This document shows, one piece after another, positions 37,013 through 45,010 of a stretch of 54,192 nt of DNA. Origin of the DNA: Verrucomicrobiota bacterium (lineage in GTDB: Bacteria; Verrucomicrobiota; Verrucomicrobiia; Palsa-1439); NCBI GenBank assembly GCA_003152315.1, contig PLZV01000034.1, forward strand, positions 1 to 54,192. Reading direction: 5' to 3'. Every line of letters begins with the position of its first letter. Positions within the stretch are counted from its first letter, which is position 1. Under the pieces are notes generated by a model that searched no databases, was not told the origin of the DNA, and worked only from the letters and a program-made list of their open reading frames with translations. Position numbers and translations under genes: made by a program.

Positions 37013-38430
37013 GGGCTGCCTTTACCCCTGGGCCGGGCGTCAGTGATTTGAAAGTGGCTGCCCATGGCGCGGTCCAGTCGCGCCAGTGCGGCGTTGTATT
37101 CAAAGCGCGCCGACAATTCCGCCGTCTGCGCGCGGGTCAGGTCGAGCTGGCTTTGCAATACTTCCAATTGGCTCGTCAACCCGGTGTCGAAATTGGCAGT
37201 GGCAAGTTTCAAGGAATCGGCGGCAAGTTGCACGTTGGCCGTTTGCGTCCCGATGTTTTCCTCGGACCGCTGCAGGTCATGCCAGGCCAGCAGCACGTCG
37301 GTCTCGATGCTGCGATAAACCGCGTCATGAGAAACCTCGGCGGCCTCGACGCGGGCGCGGGTGGCGTTCATGCGACCCCGCGTGGCGAAACCGTCGAACA
37401 ACTGCCAACTGACAGAGACACCCCCGAGATAACCCTCGAAGTAATCCGCTGATTGCGAGCGGTCAGGCTCGCTGACGACATCGTAACCCGCGAACAGGCT
37501 CACGTGCGGCAGCAGTTGGCTGTGGTCGACGATCAATTGTTTCTTCTGCACGTTGATATCATTTTCCCGGGCCGCGAGTTCGGGACGTTGAACGAGCGCG
37601 CGCGAAAGACAGTCGTCCAATTCGAGTGCTGTTTTCTCGTGAACCAATTTGCCATCGACATCGAACGGCACGCGCTCCTGGTCGACGGAGTAGGGGATCG
37701 ACAGGAGTTCGCTGAGCCGCAGCCAGGAATTGCGGAGGCGATTGCGGGCATCGACGAGGGCGGATTGCTCGAGCGCGCGGTTCACCTCCGCGCGGAGAAC
37801 GTTGAGTTTCTGGCCGGTGCCGACTTCGAGGCGGGCCTGTTCGTTCTTGACCTGTTCGGCGAGAAAGTTGACGGCCTGTTCGTGGACAGCGACGTCGGAT
37901 TGATTGCGCAGGATGTCGTAAAAGGCGATGCGCACGTCCATGATGACCTGGTTGATCGCGCCCTCGTAGTCGAGCGTGCGCGAGTGCTGTTGCAACCGCG
38001 CAATCTCCATCCCGGCGCGCACCGCGCCACCCGCGTAAATGGCTTCGGTCAGGCGGATATTGACGTTCCAGATCTCCGACCGATTGTTCACCGATCCACC
38101 CAGCGTCGCGTAGTTGGCTTCGAGCTTCTCGTAGTTAGCGTAACTGGTGAGGCTGGGCAGGAAGCCCGCGCGGGCCACGACGATGGCGCCCGCGGCCTCT
38201 TCGAGATACTTCTTCGCCACGAGGACGTCGGGGTTCTGTTCCAGCGCGCGATCGATGCACTGCTGGAGCGTGTAGCGCGTCGGTTGTGGCGAGAGCGACA
38301 CCACGTTGGAGACGACATCGTTCTCCGCGAACGCGCACGGCGCGCACGCCAGCGCACAGACCAGCCACAGGATTGTTTCTCGCAACGACAAAGCGCTTGC
38401 AGTTTTAATGATAAACCGCCCCGTTGCCAA
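37009..38430 (-). CDS. TolC family outer-membrane efflux protein, copy A
   Basis: The 473-residue product has an N-terminal signal (TILWLVCALACAPCAFAEND), then TRYTLQQCIDRALEQNPDVL, the usual opening of TolC-family repeats, long alpha-helical hairpins (VHEQAVNFLAEQVKNEQARL), a second half starting LELDDCLSRALVQRPELAA, and AALARLDRAMGSHF at the C-terminus. It is the first TolC of the operon and is followed by copy B with a 4-base overlap. Its start is about 15 bases after the small membrane-protein gene, so the operon may begin further upstream. Confidence 0.9.
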   Translation of the reverse strand: MATGRFIIKTASALSLRETILWLVCALACAPCAFAENDVVSNVVSLSPQPTRYTLQQCIDRALEQNPDVLVAKKYLEEAAGAIVVARAGFLPSLTSYANYEKLEANYATLGGSVNNRSEIWNVNIRLTEAIYAGGAVRAGMEIARLQQHSRTLDYEGAINQVIMDVRIAFYDILRNQSDVAVHEQAVNFLAEQVKNEQARLEVGTGQKLNVLRAEVNRALEQSALVDARNRLRNSWLRLSELLSIPYSVDQERVPFDVDGKLVHEKTALELDDCLSRALVQRPELAARENDINVQKKQLIVDHSQLLPHVSLFAGYDVVSEPDRSQSADYFEGYLGGVSVSWQLFDGFATRGRMNATRARVEAAEVSHDAVYRSIETDVLLAWHDLQRSEENIGTQTANVQLAADSLKLATANFDTGLTSQLEVLQSQLDLTRAQTAELSARFEYNAALARLDRAMGSHFQITDARPRGKGSP

Positions 38431-38445
38431 CGACTTTCGCGCAGT

Positions 38446-38736
38446 TCAAACCTGTTTCGGACGCTTTGCTTTCAGATGACCAGTGAATCTGAGGATGCCG
38501 AGCCATGCCAATGACCAGAGTGTCGTGTGAAGGATGATTGCTGTAATCCAAGTCCAGATGTCTCCCATGTGGAGAACATCGGAGACGTAGCATGCTGGCA
38601 TCATGTAAACGAAGAACAACGCGCCGAGCAGATTCGAAGGGCCGCACGGGCCAACACTGCCGAACCCCATCAGTAAACCCAAACTACCTGCTTCGCTGAC
38701 AGCCCCCAACAGAATCGGTTTTAACAAGGCTTTCAT
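38446..38736 (-). CDS. Small membrane protein of unknown function
   Basis: A 96-residue protein with three hydrophobic segments (ILLGAVSEAGSLGLLMGFG, LLGALFFVYMMPACYVSDVL, WITAIILHTTLWSLAWLGIL) and a basic tail (KAKRPKQV). I recognise no family. It lies 13 bases after the PspC gene and 15 bases before the first TolC gene, all on the minus strand, so it is probably co-transcribed with both. Confidence 0.65.
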   Translation of the reverse strand: MKALLKPILLGAVSEAGSLGLLMGFGSVGPCGPSNLLGALFFVYMMPACYVSDVLHMGDIWTWITAIILHTTLWSLAWLGILRFTGHLKAKRPKQV

Positions 38737-38749
38737 GCGTAGTTCAACG

Positions 38750-38962
38750 CTAGCGAAAGTCCTTCGCCTGGAAATTCGAAGAATCGGGGGGTGGCATCAG
38801 GAACCAAAGCGCCAGGTAGACTGCCACTCCCGGAAAAGCCGCGCTCAAAAATGAAAGGAGGACAAAGATAATCCGCACTCGCTCGGGAGACCATCCCAGC
38901 CACTCGGCGATCCCGCCGCAGACTCCGGCGATCATCTGGTTGTGAGATCTCTTAAGCTTCAT
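38750..38962 (-). CDS. PspC-domain small membrane protein
   Basis: The 70-residue product matches the PspC domain over its whole length: LKRSHNQMIAGVCGGIAEWL, then one membrane segment (VRIIFVLLSFLSAAFPGVAV, YLALWFLMP). In Proteobacteria PspC senses envelope stress, but stand-alone PspC proteins in other phyla have varied, mostly unknown roles. It leads a run of genes for an envelope-spanning exporter, so an envelope-stress link is reasonable but inferred. Confidence 0.88.
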   Translation of the reverse strand: MKLKRSHNQMIAGVCGGIAEWLGWSPERVRIIFVLLSFLSAAFPGVAVYLALWFLMPPPDSSNFQAKDFR

Positions 38963-39073
38963 GCCTCATCCAGCCAACGGGCTAAAATTGAGCCACGCCG
39001 GGACAAAAGGCAAGCCTGCGGAAGCGGAACGGAAGGCGCGACCGGCGCTGGCTCCAGCGCGCCTATCGTAACG

Positions 39074-39289
39074 CGATAATTCTTCTGGACAGCGTGTTGC
39101 GGGATGGGTATAGTTGGCGCGGTTCTTTGACAAGAGAGAAAAGGGTGTTGTTTGTAGCCAGAGGAGGGGGCGCGAAAACATGCATTTCTGCGAAACGAAC
39201 CCGAATTGTCCCCTATAGATTTCGCATGTAGCTTGCTTACTGATAGGCACTTATGGCGAAAATGCGCAAAAATCGATTCGGGTTCGTTT
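39074..39289 (-). repeat. Dispersed paired-arm repeat, copy 3
   Basis: Reverse-oriented copy of the element at 9907-10163. Blocks on the plus strand are CGATAATTCTTCTGGACAGC (39074-39093, identical to the reverse complement of 10144-10163), the GTATAGTT..TTCTTTGACA block (39108-39132), AACATGCATTTCTGCG before the arm AAACGAACCCGAAT (39193-39206), and ATTCGGGTTCGTTT (39276-39289), with 69 bases between the exactly complementary arms. The region 38963-39437 holds no supported gene besides this repeat. Confidence 0.82.
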
Positions 39290-39437
39290 GGCAAGGTTGC
39301 GTCGTATTTGCTTCCTTTATAATGGTGGTTTCGTTTACGCAGGGTTTGCGGTCAAGGCGGTGCCTGGCTTGCGCGCGGCTTGACTGGCGGAGGGCGTTCC
39401 ATTAGCCTCGCGCGAAGTTATAGGAGCGTGTCGAGTT

Positions 39438-40643
39438 TTGTTCTCCCGCAAGTCCAAACCAATCATCGAGCGGTGCGAGTCGGATGTGAATACGCGGTTG
39501 CGGCTGAAGTATGCGCCGTACTACCGTGTCATCGATTCCGCCGATGGCGTCAACATCGTGGTCGAAGGCCGGCCGATGGTGATGATGTCCACCAACGAAT
39601 ACCTCGGGCTGATCCGTCATCCGAAGGTCGTGGCGGCGGCGAAGAAGGCGCTCGACGTTTGGGGCGCGAGTTCGTGCGGTTCGCGCCTGGCCAACGGCAG
39701 CCGCGCGTACCACATTGAATTGGAGGAAGCGCTGGCGGCATTTCTTGGCAAGGAAGCGTGCCATGTCACCTCGGCGGGTTACCTCGCCTGCGTCTGCAGT
39801 TTAAGTTCGTTGGTCCAGCGCGGCGACGTTTTGGTCGTCGATCCCAGCATCCACTCCTCGCTGTGGGACGGCGCGTTGTTGAGCGGGGCGAAGGTCGAGC
39901 GGTTCGCGCACGAGGACATGGATTCGCTGGCGCAGGTGCTCGAACATCTCGACGCGAAACAGGCCAAGGCCATCGCGGTGGATGGCGTGTACTCGATGGA
40001 AGGGCACATCGCGTCACTGCCGCGACTGTGCGACCTGGCGGAGCAATACGGCGCGGCGGTGGTTGTGGACGACGCCCACGGCTTTGGGATTCTCGGCCGG
40101 GATGGGCGCGGCGTGTGCGATCACCTCGGAGTGACGGAGCGGGTGGATTTGATTGCGGGCAGTTTCTCGAAGTCGCTGGCGAGCAGCGGGGGATTCGTGG
40201 CGGGAAGCAAGGCGTTGATTGAGTATCTGCGGAGCAGTTCGCGGCAGATTATTTTCAGCGCGGCGATCAGTCCGGCGGCGGCGGCGAGCGCGCTGGCGGC
40301 GCTGCAGGTGATCCAGGAAGAGCCGGAGCATCGCGAACGATTATGGGCCAACTATCATCATCTGCGCGGCATCGTGGAAAGCCTGGGCCTGGATTATTGG
40401 CAAAGCCCGACGGCGGCGCTGCCGATTGTCGTCGGCGACAAGGAGAAGTGTTATTGGATGTGGAAGGCGCTGTGGGACGAAGGATTCTTCACGGTGATGT
40501 CCATCGCGCCGGGTGTCCCGCCTGGCAAAGACCTGATTCGCGCGGCGGTCACTTCGTTGCACACGAAGGAGCAACTCGACCGCTTCGGCGAGGCGCTCAA
40601 GGTGGCCATGAAGAAGGCGGGACTCAAGCCGAAGTCCGCTTGA
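39438..40643 (+). CDS. Serine palmitoyltransferase-like PLP enzyme (alpha-oxoamine synthase family)
   Basis: A 401-residue fold-type I PLP enzyme. NGSRAYHIELEEALAAFLGK and VVVDDAHGFGILGRDGRG are the alpha-oxoamine synthase signatures, and the PLP lysine lies in GSFSKSLASSGGFVAG. The S/T-F-S-K-S-x and G-G-F context is closer to serine palmitoyltransferase and CqsA than to KBL (TLGKALG) or BioF (TFGKALG). Such enzymes condense an amino acid with an acyl thioester to a 3-ketoamine, the first step of sphingolipid-type synthesis. The TTG start at 39438 has AGGAG 11 bases upstream. Its 3' end overlaps the convergent GT4 by 20 bases. Neighbouring acyl-chain genes (45000-47218) support a lipid role; the exact substrate is unproven. 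Confidence 0.85.
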   Translation: MFSRKSKPIIERCESDVNTRLRLKYAPYYRVIDSADGVNIVVEGRPMVMMSTNEYLGLIRHPKVVAAAKKALDVWGASSCGSRLANGSRAYHIELEEALAAFLGKEACHVTSAGYLACVCSLSSLVQRGDVLVVDPSIHSSLWDGALLSGAKVERFAHEDMDSLAQVLEHLDAKQAKAIAVDGVYSMEGHIASLPRLCDLAEQYGAAVVVDDAHGFGILGRDGRGVCDHLGVTERVDLIAGSFSKSLASSGGFVAGSKALIEYLRSSSRQIIFSAAISPAAAASALAALQVIQEEPEHRERLWANYHHLRGIVESLGLDYWQSPTAALPIVVGDKEKCYWMWKALWDEGFFTVMSIAPGVPPGKDLIRAAVTSLHTKEQLDRFGEALKVAMKKAGLKPKSA

Positions 40644-41868
40644 TCTGGTGGCCAGCTTCGCGGAATGCATGGGCCAGAGTTTCAGCGTTTCGGGCAATCA
40701 AGAAATTCTCCTCGACCCAGCGTCGACCGTTTTCACCAAGTTGCTGGCGCAGCGCCAGGTCCCCGGCGAGCCGCTTCACAGCATCCGCCAGTTCCCGGGC
40801 GTCGGACACGTCGACGACCAGTCCGGTGGTCTCATGCGTCACCGCTTCCATCGGGCCCGCCGTACGGCTGGAGATCACGGGCAGACAGTGCGCGAACGCT
40901 TCGGGGATCACATTCGGAATACCATCGCGGTCGCCTTGTGGGTCGATCACCCCTGTGTGCCAGAAAATGTCTGCCCAACGGTATTCCTCTTCCACGCGCT
41001 CCGGTGGGAGCGCGCCGCATAGCGTGACCGAGCCGCTGAGTCCATCGCGGTCGATGCGGCGCTGCAACTCGTCTCGTAGCGGGCCACCACCAACAATTCT
41101 CAAGTCAAAAGGCATACCCCACGACTTCAACAAAGCACTGGCAACGAGCTGGTAGTCGTGGCCTTTCTTTGGGACAAGGCGTCCGACGGAAAGCAGGCGG
41201 ATTGGTCGGGCCACGGCATCGCGGACGGGCTTTGGGGGAAGTCGATCGAGACCCCGGCGTGCGAGAATGATCTTCACCGCTGCCCCGCCGGCGCGTTCGT
41301 GCAGATACGTGACGCCCGCCACGGTGGTCGTGTGAACGAAACTGGCGGCGCGGAGTTTGGGTTCGAGAAACGCATCGCCGCCATGCCGATAAATATCATG
41401 AGCGTGGCCGCCGAAGCTGAACGGAATGCCGCAGAGTCGGCCCAGGATCGCGGCGGCGGTGGCGGGGCCTGTCGCCCAGACGCCGTGAATCCTATCGGGT
41501 CTGTGCCGGCGCATGCGGTTGGCGCGGCAGACGGCGAAGATCATGGCCCACACGGTGGTCCAGAAGTTTTCGGGATTTGTGGGGCGATACCGACGATACA
41601 ATTGCCAGCCGTCGCGGAGCAGCGTGCGGTCGCGCAAGAGTTCGCGGGGCAGCGCGATGACCAGTTTCGCGGCTTCCCACCAACGAAAATAGTCGACGGG
41701 TACATCCGCGAGCGCGTGAGCCCGATCGGCGGCGCTGGGCATGAGCATCGAATGAATTTCCACGCGCACACCTTGACCGCACACGCCCGCGACCTCGCGC
41801 CGTAAGAACGTCTGCGAGAGCACAGGATAGCGCTCGAAGATGTAGGCGATGGTTGGCGGCGCGCTCAT
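40624..41868 (-). CDS. Glycosyltransferase family 4 (GT-B)
   Basis: The ATG at 41868 overlaps the upstream stop as ATGA and opens TIAYIFERYPVLSQTFLRRE, a typical start for this GT4 subgroup; the longer frame to 42102 is overlap with the upstream gene. The 414-residue protein has RLLSVGRLVPKKGHDYQLVA in the donor domain, GGGPLRDELQR, and DGIPNVIPEAFAHCLPVISS with the acidic pair used by colanic-acid WcaL-like enzymes. Sugar and acceptor are unknown; proximity to lipid genes suggests glycolipid assembly. Confidence 0.88.
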   Translation of the reverse strand: MSAPPTIAYIFERYPVLSQTFLRREVAGVCGQGVRVEIHSMLMPSAADRAHALADVPVDYFRWWEAAKLVIALPRELLRDRTLLRDGWQLYRRYRPTNPENFWTTVWAMIFAVCRANRMRRHRPDRIHGVWATGPATAAAILGRLCGIPFSFGGHAHDIYRHGGDAFLEPKLRAASFVHTTTVAGVTYLHERAGGAAVKIILARRGLDRLPPKPVRDAVARPIRLLSVGRLVPKKGHDYQLVASALLKSWGMPFDLRIVGGGPLRDELQRRIDRDGLSGSVTLCGALPPERVEEEYRWADIFWHTGVIDPQGDRDGIPNVIPEAFAHCLPVISSRTAGPMEAVTHETTGLVVDVSDARELADAVKRLAGDLALRQQLGENGRRWVEENFLIARNAETLAHAFREAGHQIKRTSA

Positions 41869-42926
41869 CCGTCCTTTCGCGGCGCAGGGTTGTGGATGAG
41901 ATCGCGGACGCGGTTGGTGACGATCTCGGTGCCGTCCACGAAAGTTTCCCGAATCTTCCGGCGGTATCCGTCGAGGTGTGACTCGAATTCCGCGAACAGG
42001 GCGAGCGTTGGCTGGAAGCTGGCCGAAAAGTTCCCGTAGCCGAGTTCGCGCACGTACCAGGCGTTGATGAATTGCTCGAAGTTGACCGTCACGGGAAAAC
42101 ACAGGAGCGGTTTGCCGAAGTAGAGCGCCTCGCTGATGAGGTTGTGGCCGGCGTTGACGACGGCGTAAGCACTGCCGGCGAGGTCTTCGAGGATAGTGCG
42201 CGGATCAAACGGTTTGAACGTCAGATTGCCTTCGACCACCTTTTCGTTGCGATAACCATAGACGATGGCAGGTCGGTGGAGCTGGCGCGCGACATCGATG
42301 AGAGCACTGAAGGTCGGTGTCGATTGGTAGATGAAAACGTAATCACCTTGTCGTGGTTGAATTTCACGCACGGCCGGCCGCAGGACCGGCGGAAGCAGTT
42401 CATTTTGACCGCGGCGTTTGAGTTCGGGGTGGAAGAAGGAAGTGACCAGATTGTGTCGGGTGTGGTCGAAGAAGAGATAATCTTCGATGCGTGAAAGCGA
42501 CCACGAGACCGCTTGGGACGCGGGGACCTTGTAGCGACAGACTTGCAACACATGCGAGTGGTCGAGCGAAAACATCGGCAGCCCCACCTTGTGGACGGCA
42601 TGAGGCAGGAAGAACTCGCGATCGCAAATGGCGACGTCGGGTCGCCAACGGTCAATGAGATCGAGAATTTCCCTGCGCACGCGGGGCCGGTTGATCACGC
42701 AACGGGCGAGATTGCCGCAGGTGCCCAGTACGTAAGCGCGCTGTTTTTTGTAAACCGTGCGCGCGACGGGCACTTCCAGGACGGGATACAAGCCTCGCAA
42801 GACCTCCGGCACGCGACCGCCGCCAACAAAATGGAACTCGTGCTCCGGCAGTCGGCGTGCGACAGCCAGGGCGCGGGAGACGTGCCCGAACGTATTACCC
42901 ATGACTCCGTAGAGGACTCTGGCCAT
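41865..42926 (-). CDS. GT28/MurG-like glycosyltransferase
   Basis: The 353-residue product opens LYGVMGNTFGHVSRALAVAR, where G-x-x-x-G-H-x-x-R-A is the acceptor-side loop of GT28-type and related GT-B enzymes. The C-terminal NAGHNLISEALYFGKPLLCF and EQFINAWYVRELGYG correspond to the UDP-sugar-binding region (N-A-G-H-x-x-x-x-E-A, E/Q-x-x-N-A). Such enzymes glycosylate lipids at the membrane face. It is coupled to the GT4 gene downstream by ATGA and is divergent from the MGDG-synthase-like gene across 124 bases. Confidence 0.82.
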   Translation of the reverse strand: MARVLYGVMGNTFGHVSRALAVARRLPEHEFHFVGGGRVPEVLRGLYPVLEVPVARTVYKKQRAYVLGTCGNLARCVINRPRVRREILDLIDRWRPDVAICDREFFLPHAVHKVGLPMFSLDHSHVLQVCRYKVPASQAVSWSLSRIEDYLFFDHTRHNLVTSFFHPELKRRGQNELLPPVLRPAVREIQPRQGDYVFIYQSTPTFSALIDVARQLHRPAIVYGYRNEKVVEGNLTFKPFDPRTILEDLAGSAYAVVNAGHNLISEALYFGKPLLCFPVTVNFEQFINAWYVRELGYGNFSASFQPTLALFAEFESHLDGYRRKIRETFVDGTEIVTNRVRDLIHNPAPRKDG

Positions 42927-43050
42927 AAATTCAGGGTCTTTCCGACGCGCGGGCCATTTTTCGCATGACGTACAGGGTGCGGTCGGTTATTCTCCAGCGC
43001 GCCTACATTGGTGATGCAAACATAAGAGCGGAGCCGAAACAACCAGATTC

Positions 43051-44319
43051 ATGCGTGCTCTAATTCTCACATCGAGCACGGGCGGCGGCCACAACATGCG
43101 CGCCCGTGCCTTTCAGGAATGGGCCCAGACGGAACCCGATTTGGGTCGTCCGCCACAGCTGCATCGCCCGCTGGAAAAATCGCATGAGATCTACGCCTTT
43201 GGCGTCTGGCTCTACAATTGGATCCAGCGCACCGCGCCGTTCCTCCATCATGGTTATTTTAACTTCCTCGAAGTCGTGGCGATCGTCCGCACGAGCCGGC
43301 CGCTGGGCTCCCAGAAGTATCGCGAGATCCTGGAAGAACTGCAGCCCGACGTACTCATCAGCGTCCATGACTCCCTGAATCACACGTTCTTCGAGTACGC
43401 CCGCGAGGTGCTTGGCGAAGACCGCGTGAGGTGCGTCACCTATTGCGGCGAGTTGTCCGGCGGTTATGGCTTCAGTCGTCACTGGGTGAATCCGTCGGCC
43501 GATCTTTTCATCGGCGCGGTTCCGGAAACCTGCGAAGCCGCCGTGCGTCGGGGCATGGCGCCGGAGAAGACACAGGTGGGCGGTTTCCTCTTGCGTCGGT
43601 TTTTCTACGATGAACCATCCGACGAGGCCGGGCGAGCGGCATTCATCCGCCAGCAGTTGCAGCTCGATCCAAACGAGTTCATTTTGCTGCTCAGCGCCTC
43701 GAGCCGGGGCGCGCACAATCATGTCCGCTTTCTCGAAACGCTGAAACAACGCCACATCGACGCGCAGGTGGTGCTGCTGTGTGGCAAATCGCAAATCGCC
43801 GAACGCGAAATCTCGGCGTGGGCGAAGGCGAACCCCAGGGCACGCGTGCGCCTGCTGCCGCACAACACGAATGTCGGCAAATTGATGCGCTCGGTCTCGG
43901 CCATCGTTGCGCGGCCGGGTACCGGCACGACCAGCGAGGCTATCGTCAGCGGTTGTCCCCTGTTGCTCAACTGTCTCGGCGGCGTCATGCCGCAGGAACA
44001 CATCACCGTGAAGTTTTGCCGCAAGCACGGTGTCGCGCAACTTATCCGCAGTCCCGACGAGCTGGCGCAGGTCGTCGCGCAATGGAGGAAGCGGCCGGAG
44101 TTGCCCGCGGCGATTCGTCAGGCAATGAAAGCAGCCTGCCCGCCGCTACACCCACGCGACATTGTGCGAACAATTGCGGCGCTTCACGTCAGAGCCGATA
44201 ATATCGCCGTAGGGCCCATTCCAGTAATCGAAGCGGCAAGAGCCGCGCACCCAGCGGTGTTACCCGTGCCTGGAAAAAACCTCCCACAACCAGTACCGGC
44301 GGCGGGTTCGATACCGTAA
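43051..44319 (+). CDS. MGDG synthase-like glycosyltransferase
   Basis: LILTSSTGGGHNMRARAFQE at the N-terminus is the MGDG-synthase N-terminal domain signature (S-x-G-G-G-H). The GT28-like C-terminal domain has LLLSASSRGAHNHVRFLETL, VRLLPHNTNVGKLMRSVSAI and VARPGTGTTSEAIVSGCPLL, followed by LGGVMPQEHITVKF. This family (MGDG synthases, bacterial processive diacylglycerol glucosyltransferases) adds galactose or glucose to diacylglycerol or similar lipids. The last about 43 residues are antisense to the SDR gene, a 131-base tail-to-tail overlap, and are Pro/Ala-rich, so this part may be a late extension caused by loss of an earlier stop. It stands alone on the plus strand between minus-strand genes. 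Confidence 0.85.
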   Translation: MRALILTSSTGGGHNMRARAFQEWAQTEPDLGRPPQLHRPLEKSHEIYAFGVWLYNWIQRTAPFLHHGYFNFLEVVAIVRTSRPLGSQKYREILEELQPDVLISVHDSLNHTFFEYAREVLGEDRVRCVTYCGELSGGYGFSRHWVNPSADLFIGAVPETCEAAVRRGMAPEKTQVGGFLLRRFFYDEPSDEAGRAAFIRQQLQLDPNEFILLLSASSRGAHNHVRFLETLKQRHIDAQVVLLCGKSQIAEREISAWAKANPRARVRLLPHNTNVGKLMRSVSAIVARPGTGTTSEAIVSGCPLLLNCLGGVMPQEHITVKFCRKHGVAQLIRSPDELAQVVAQWRKRPELPAAIRQAMKAACPPLHPRDIVRTIAALHVRADNIAVGPIPVIEAARAAHPAVLPVPGKNLPQPVPAAGSIP

Positions 44320-45010
44320 TCACGCGCAGTACAGCCCGGGCGACGCGCTCGGGCGGTGGGGCGGCGACCATGTTGCGGACTTGCGTATCCCAGGCTGCTT
44401 TCAGGCGGCGCTGGTCCTCGGTGCTCGCGGCGGCAGTCGCTTGTTTCGTCCGTTCGTGAAACAGTGTCTGGATATCGCCGGGCCGCAACTCCACGACGTG
44501 AATCGACGTATTGGACAACTCCACCCGCAGTCCCTGTGTGAACGAGCTGAGCGCGGATTTCGCCGCGCTGTAGGGTGCCATGAACGGAATTGGGAATTGC
44601 GCGGCCAGCGAAGTGACGTTGAGGATCACACCACGGTCGCGTTCCCGCATTTTCGGGAGTGCCAGGCGGATCAACTCCAGCGGCGCGTCGACCAGCACCT
44701 GAAACTGTTCGCGCACCATTTCCGCCGGCATCGTTTCCAGTGGGCCAAACGCGCCATCGCCAGCATTGTTGATCAGCGCCTCGAACGCGCCGGCCTCCCT
44801 CAGGGCCTCGGCAAAACCCTCGCGGATCGAGTCGAAGCTGGTCAGGTCCATGCGCACCGGGTGGAAGCCCGGTACTTGCGGAAGGCGCAAAATATCGCGG
44901 GATGTTCCCCAAACTTCACAGCCGTGTTGGGTGAGAAGTCTGGCCGTTTCCAGCCCGATGCCGGAACTGGCGCCGGTAAGGAAAATCTTCCTGGGTTCGC
45001 TAGCAGCCAT
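44189..45010 (-). CDS. Short-chain dehydrogenase/reductase
   Basis: The ATG at 45010 gives a 273-residue protein that opens RKIFLTGASSGIGLETARLL, with the nucleotide-binding T-G-x3-G-x-G. NNAGDGAFGP and the catalytic S...YSAAKSALSSFTQGL (Y-x3-K) follow. A hydrophobic/basic C-terminus (LLPLRLLEWALRRYYRL) could sit at the membrane. With the SPT-like enzyme nearby it might act as a 3-ketosphinganine reductase, or with the ketosynthase as a 3-ketoacyl-ACP reductase; both are inferences from context. The start overlaps the ketosynthase end by 11 bases; longer frames to 45190 are overlap. Confidence 0.85.
   Translation of the reverse strand: MAASEPRKIFLTGASSGIGLETARLLTQHGCEVWGTSRDILRLPQVPGFHPVRMDLTSFDSIREGFAEALREAGAFEALINNAGDGAFGPLETMPAEMVREQFQVLVDAPLELIRLALPKMRERDRGVILNVTSLAAQFPIPFMAPYSAAKSALSSFTQGLRVELSNTSIHVVELRPGDIQTLFHERTKQATAAASTEDQRRLKAAWDTQVRNMVAAPPPERVARAVLRVITVSNPPPVLVVGGFFQARVTPLGARLLPLRLLEWALRRYYRL

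Noticed and set aside
41869-42102. N-terminal extension of the GT4 frame
   Set aside because: Shadow of the upstream GT28-like gene; the conserved domain starts at 41868.
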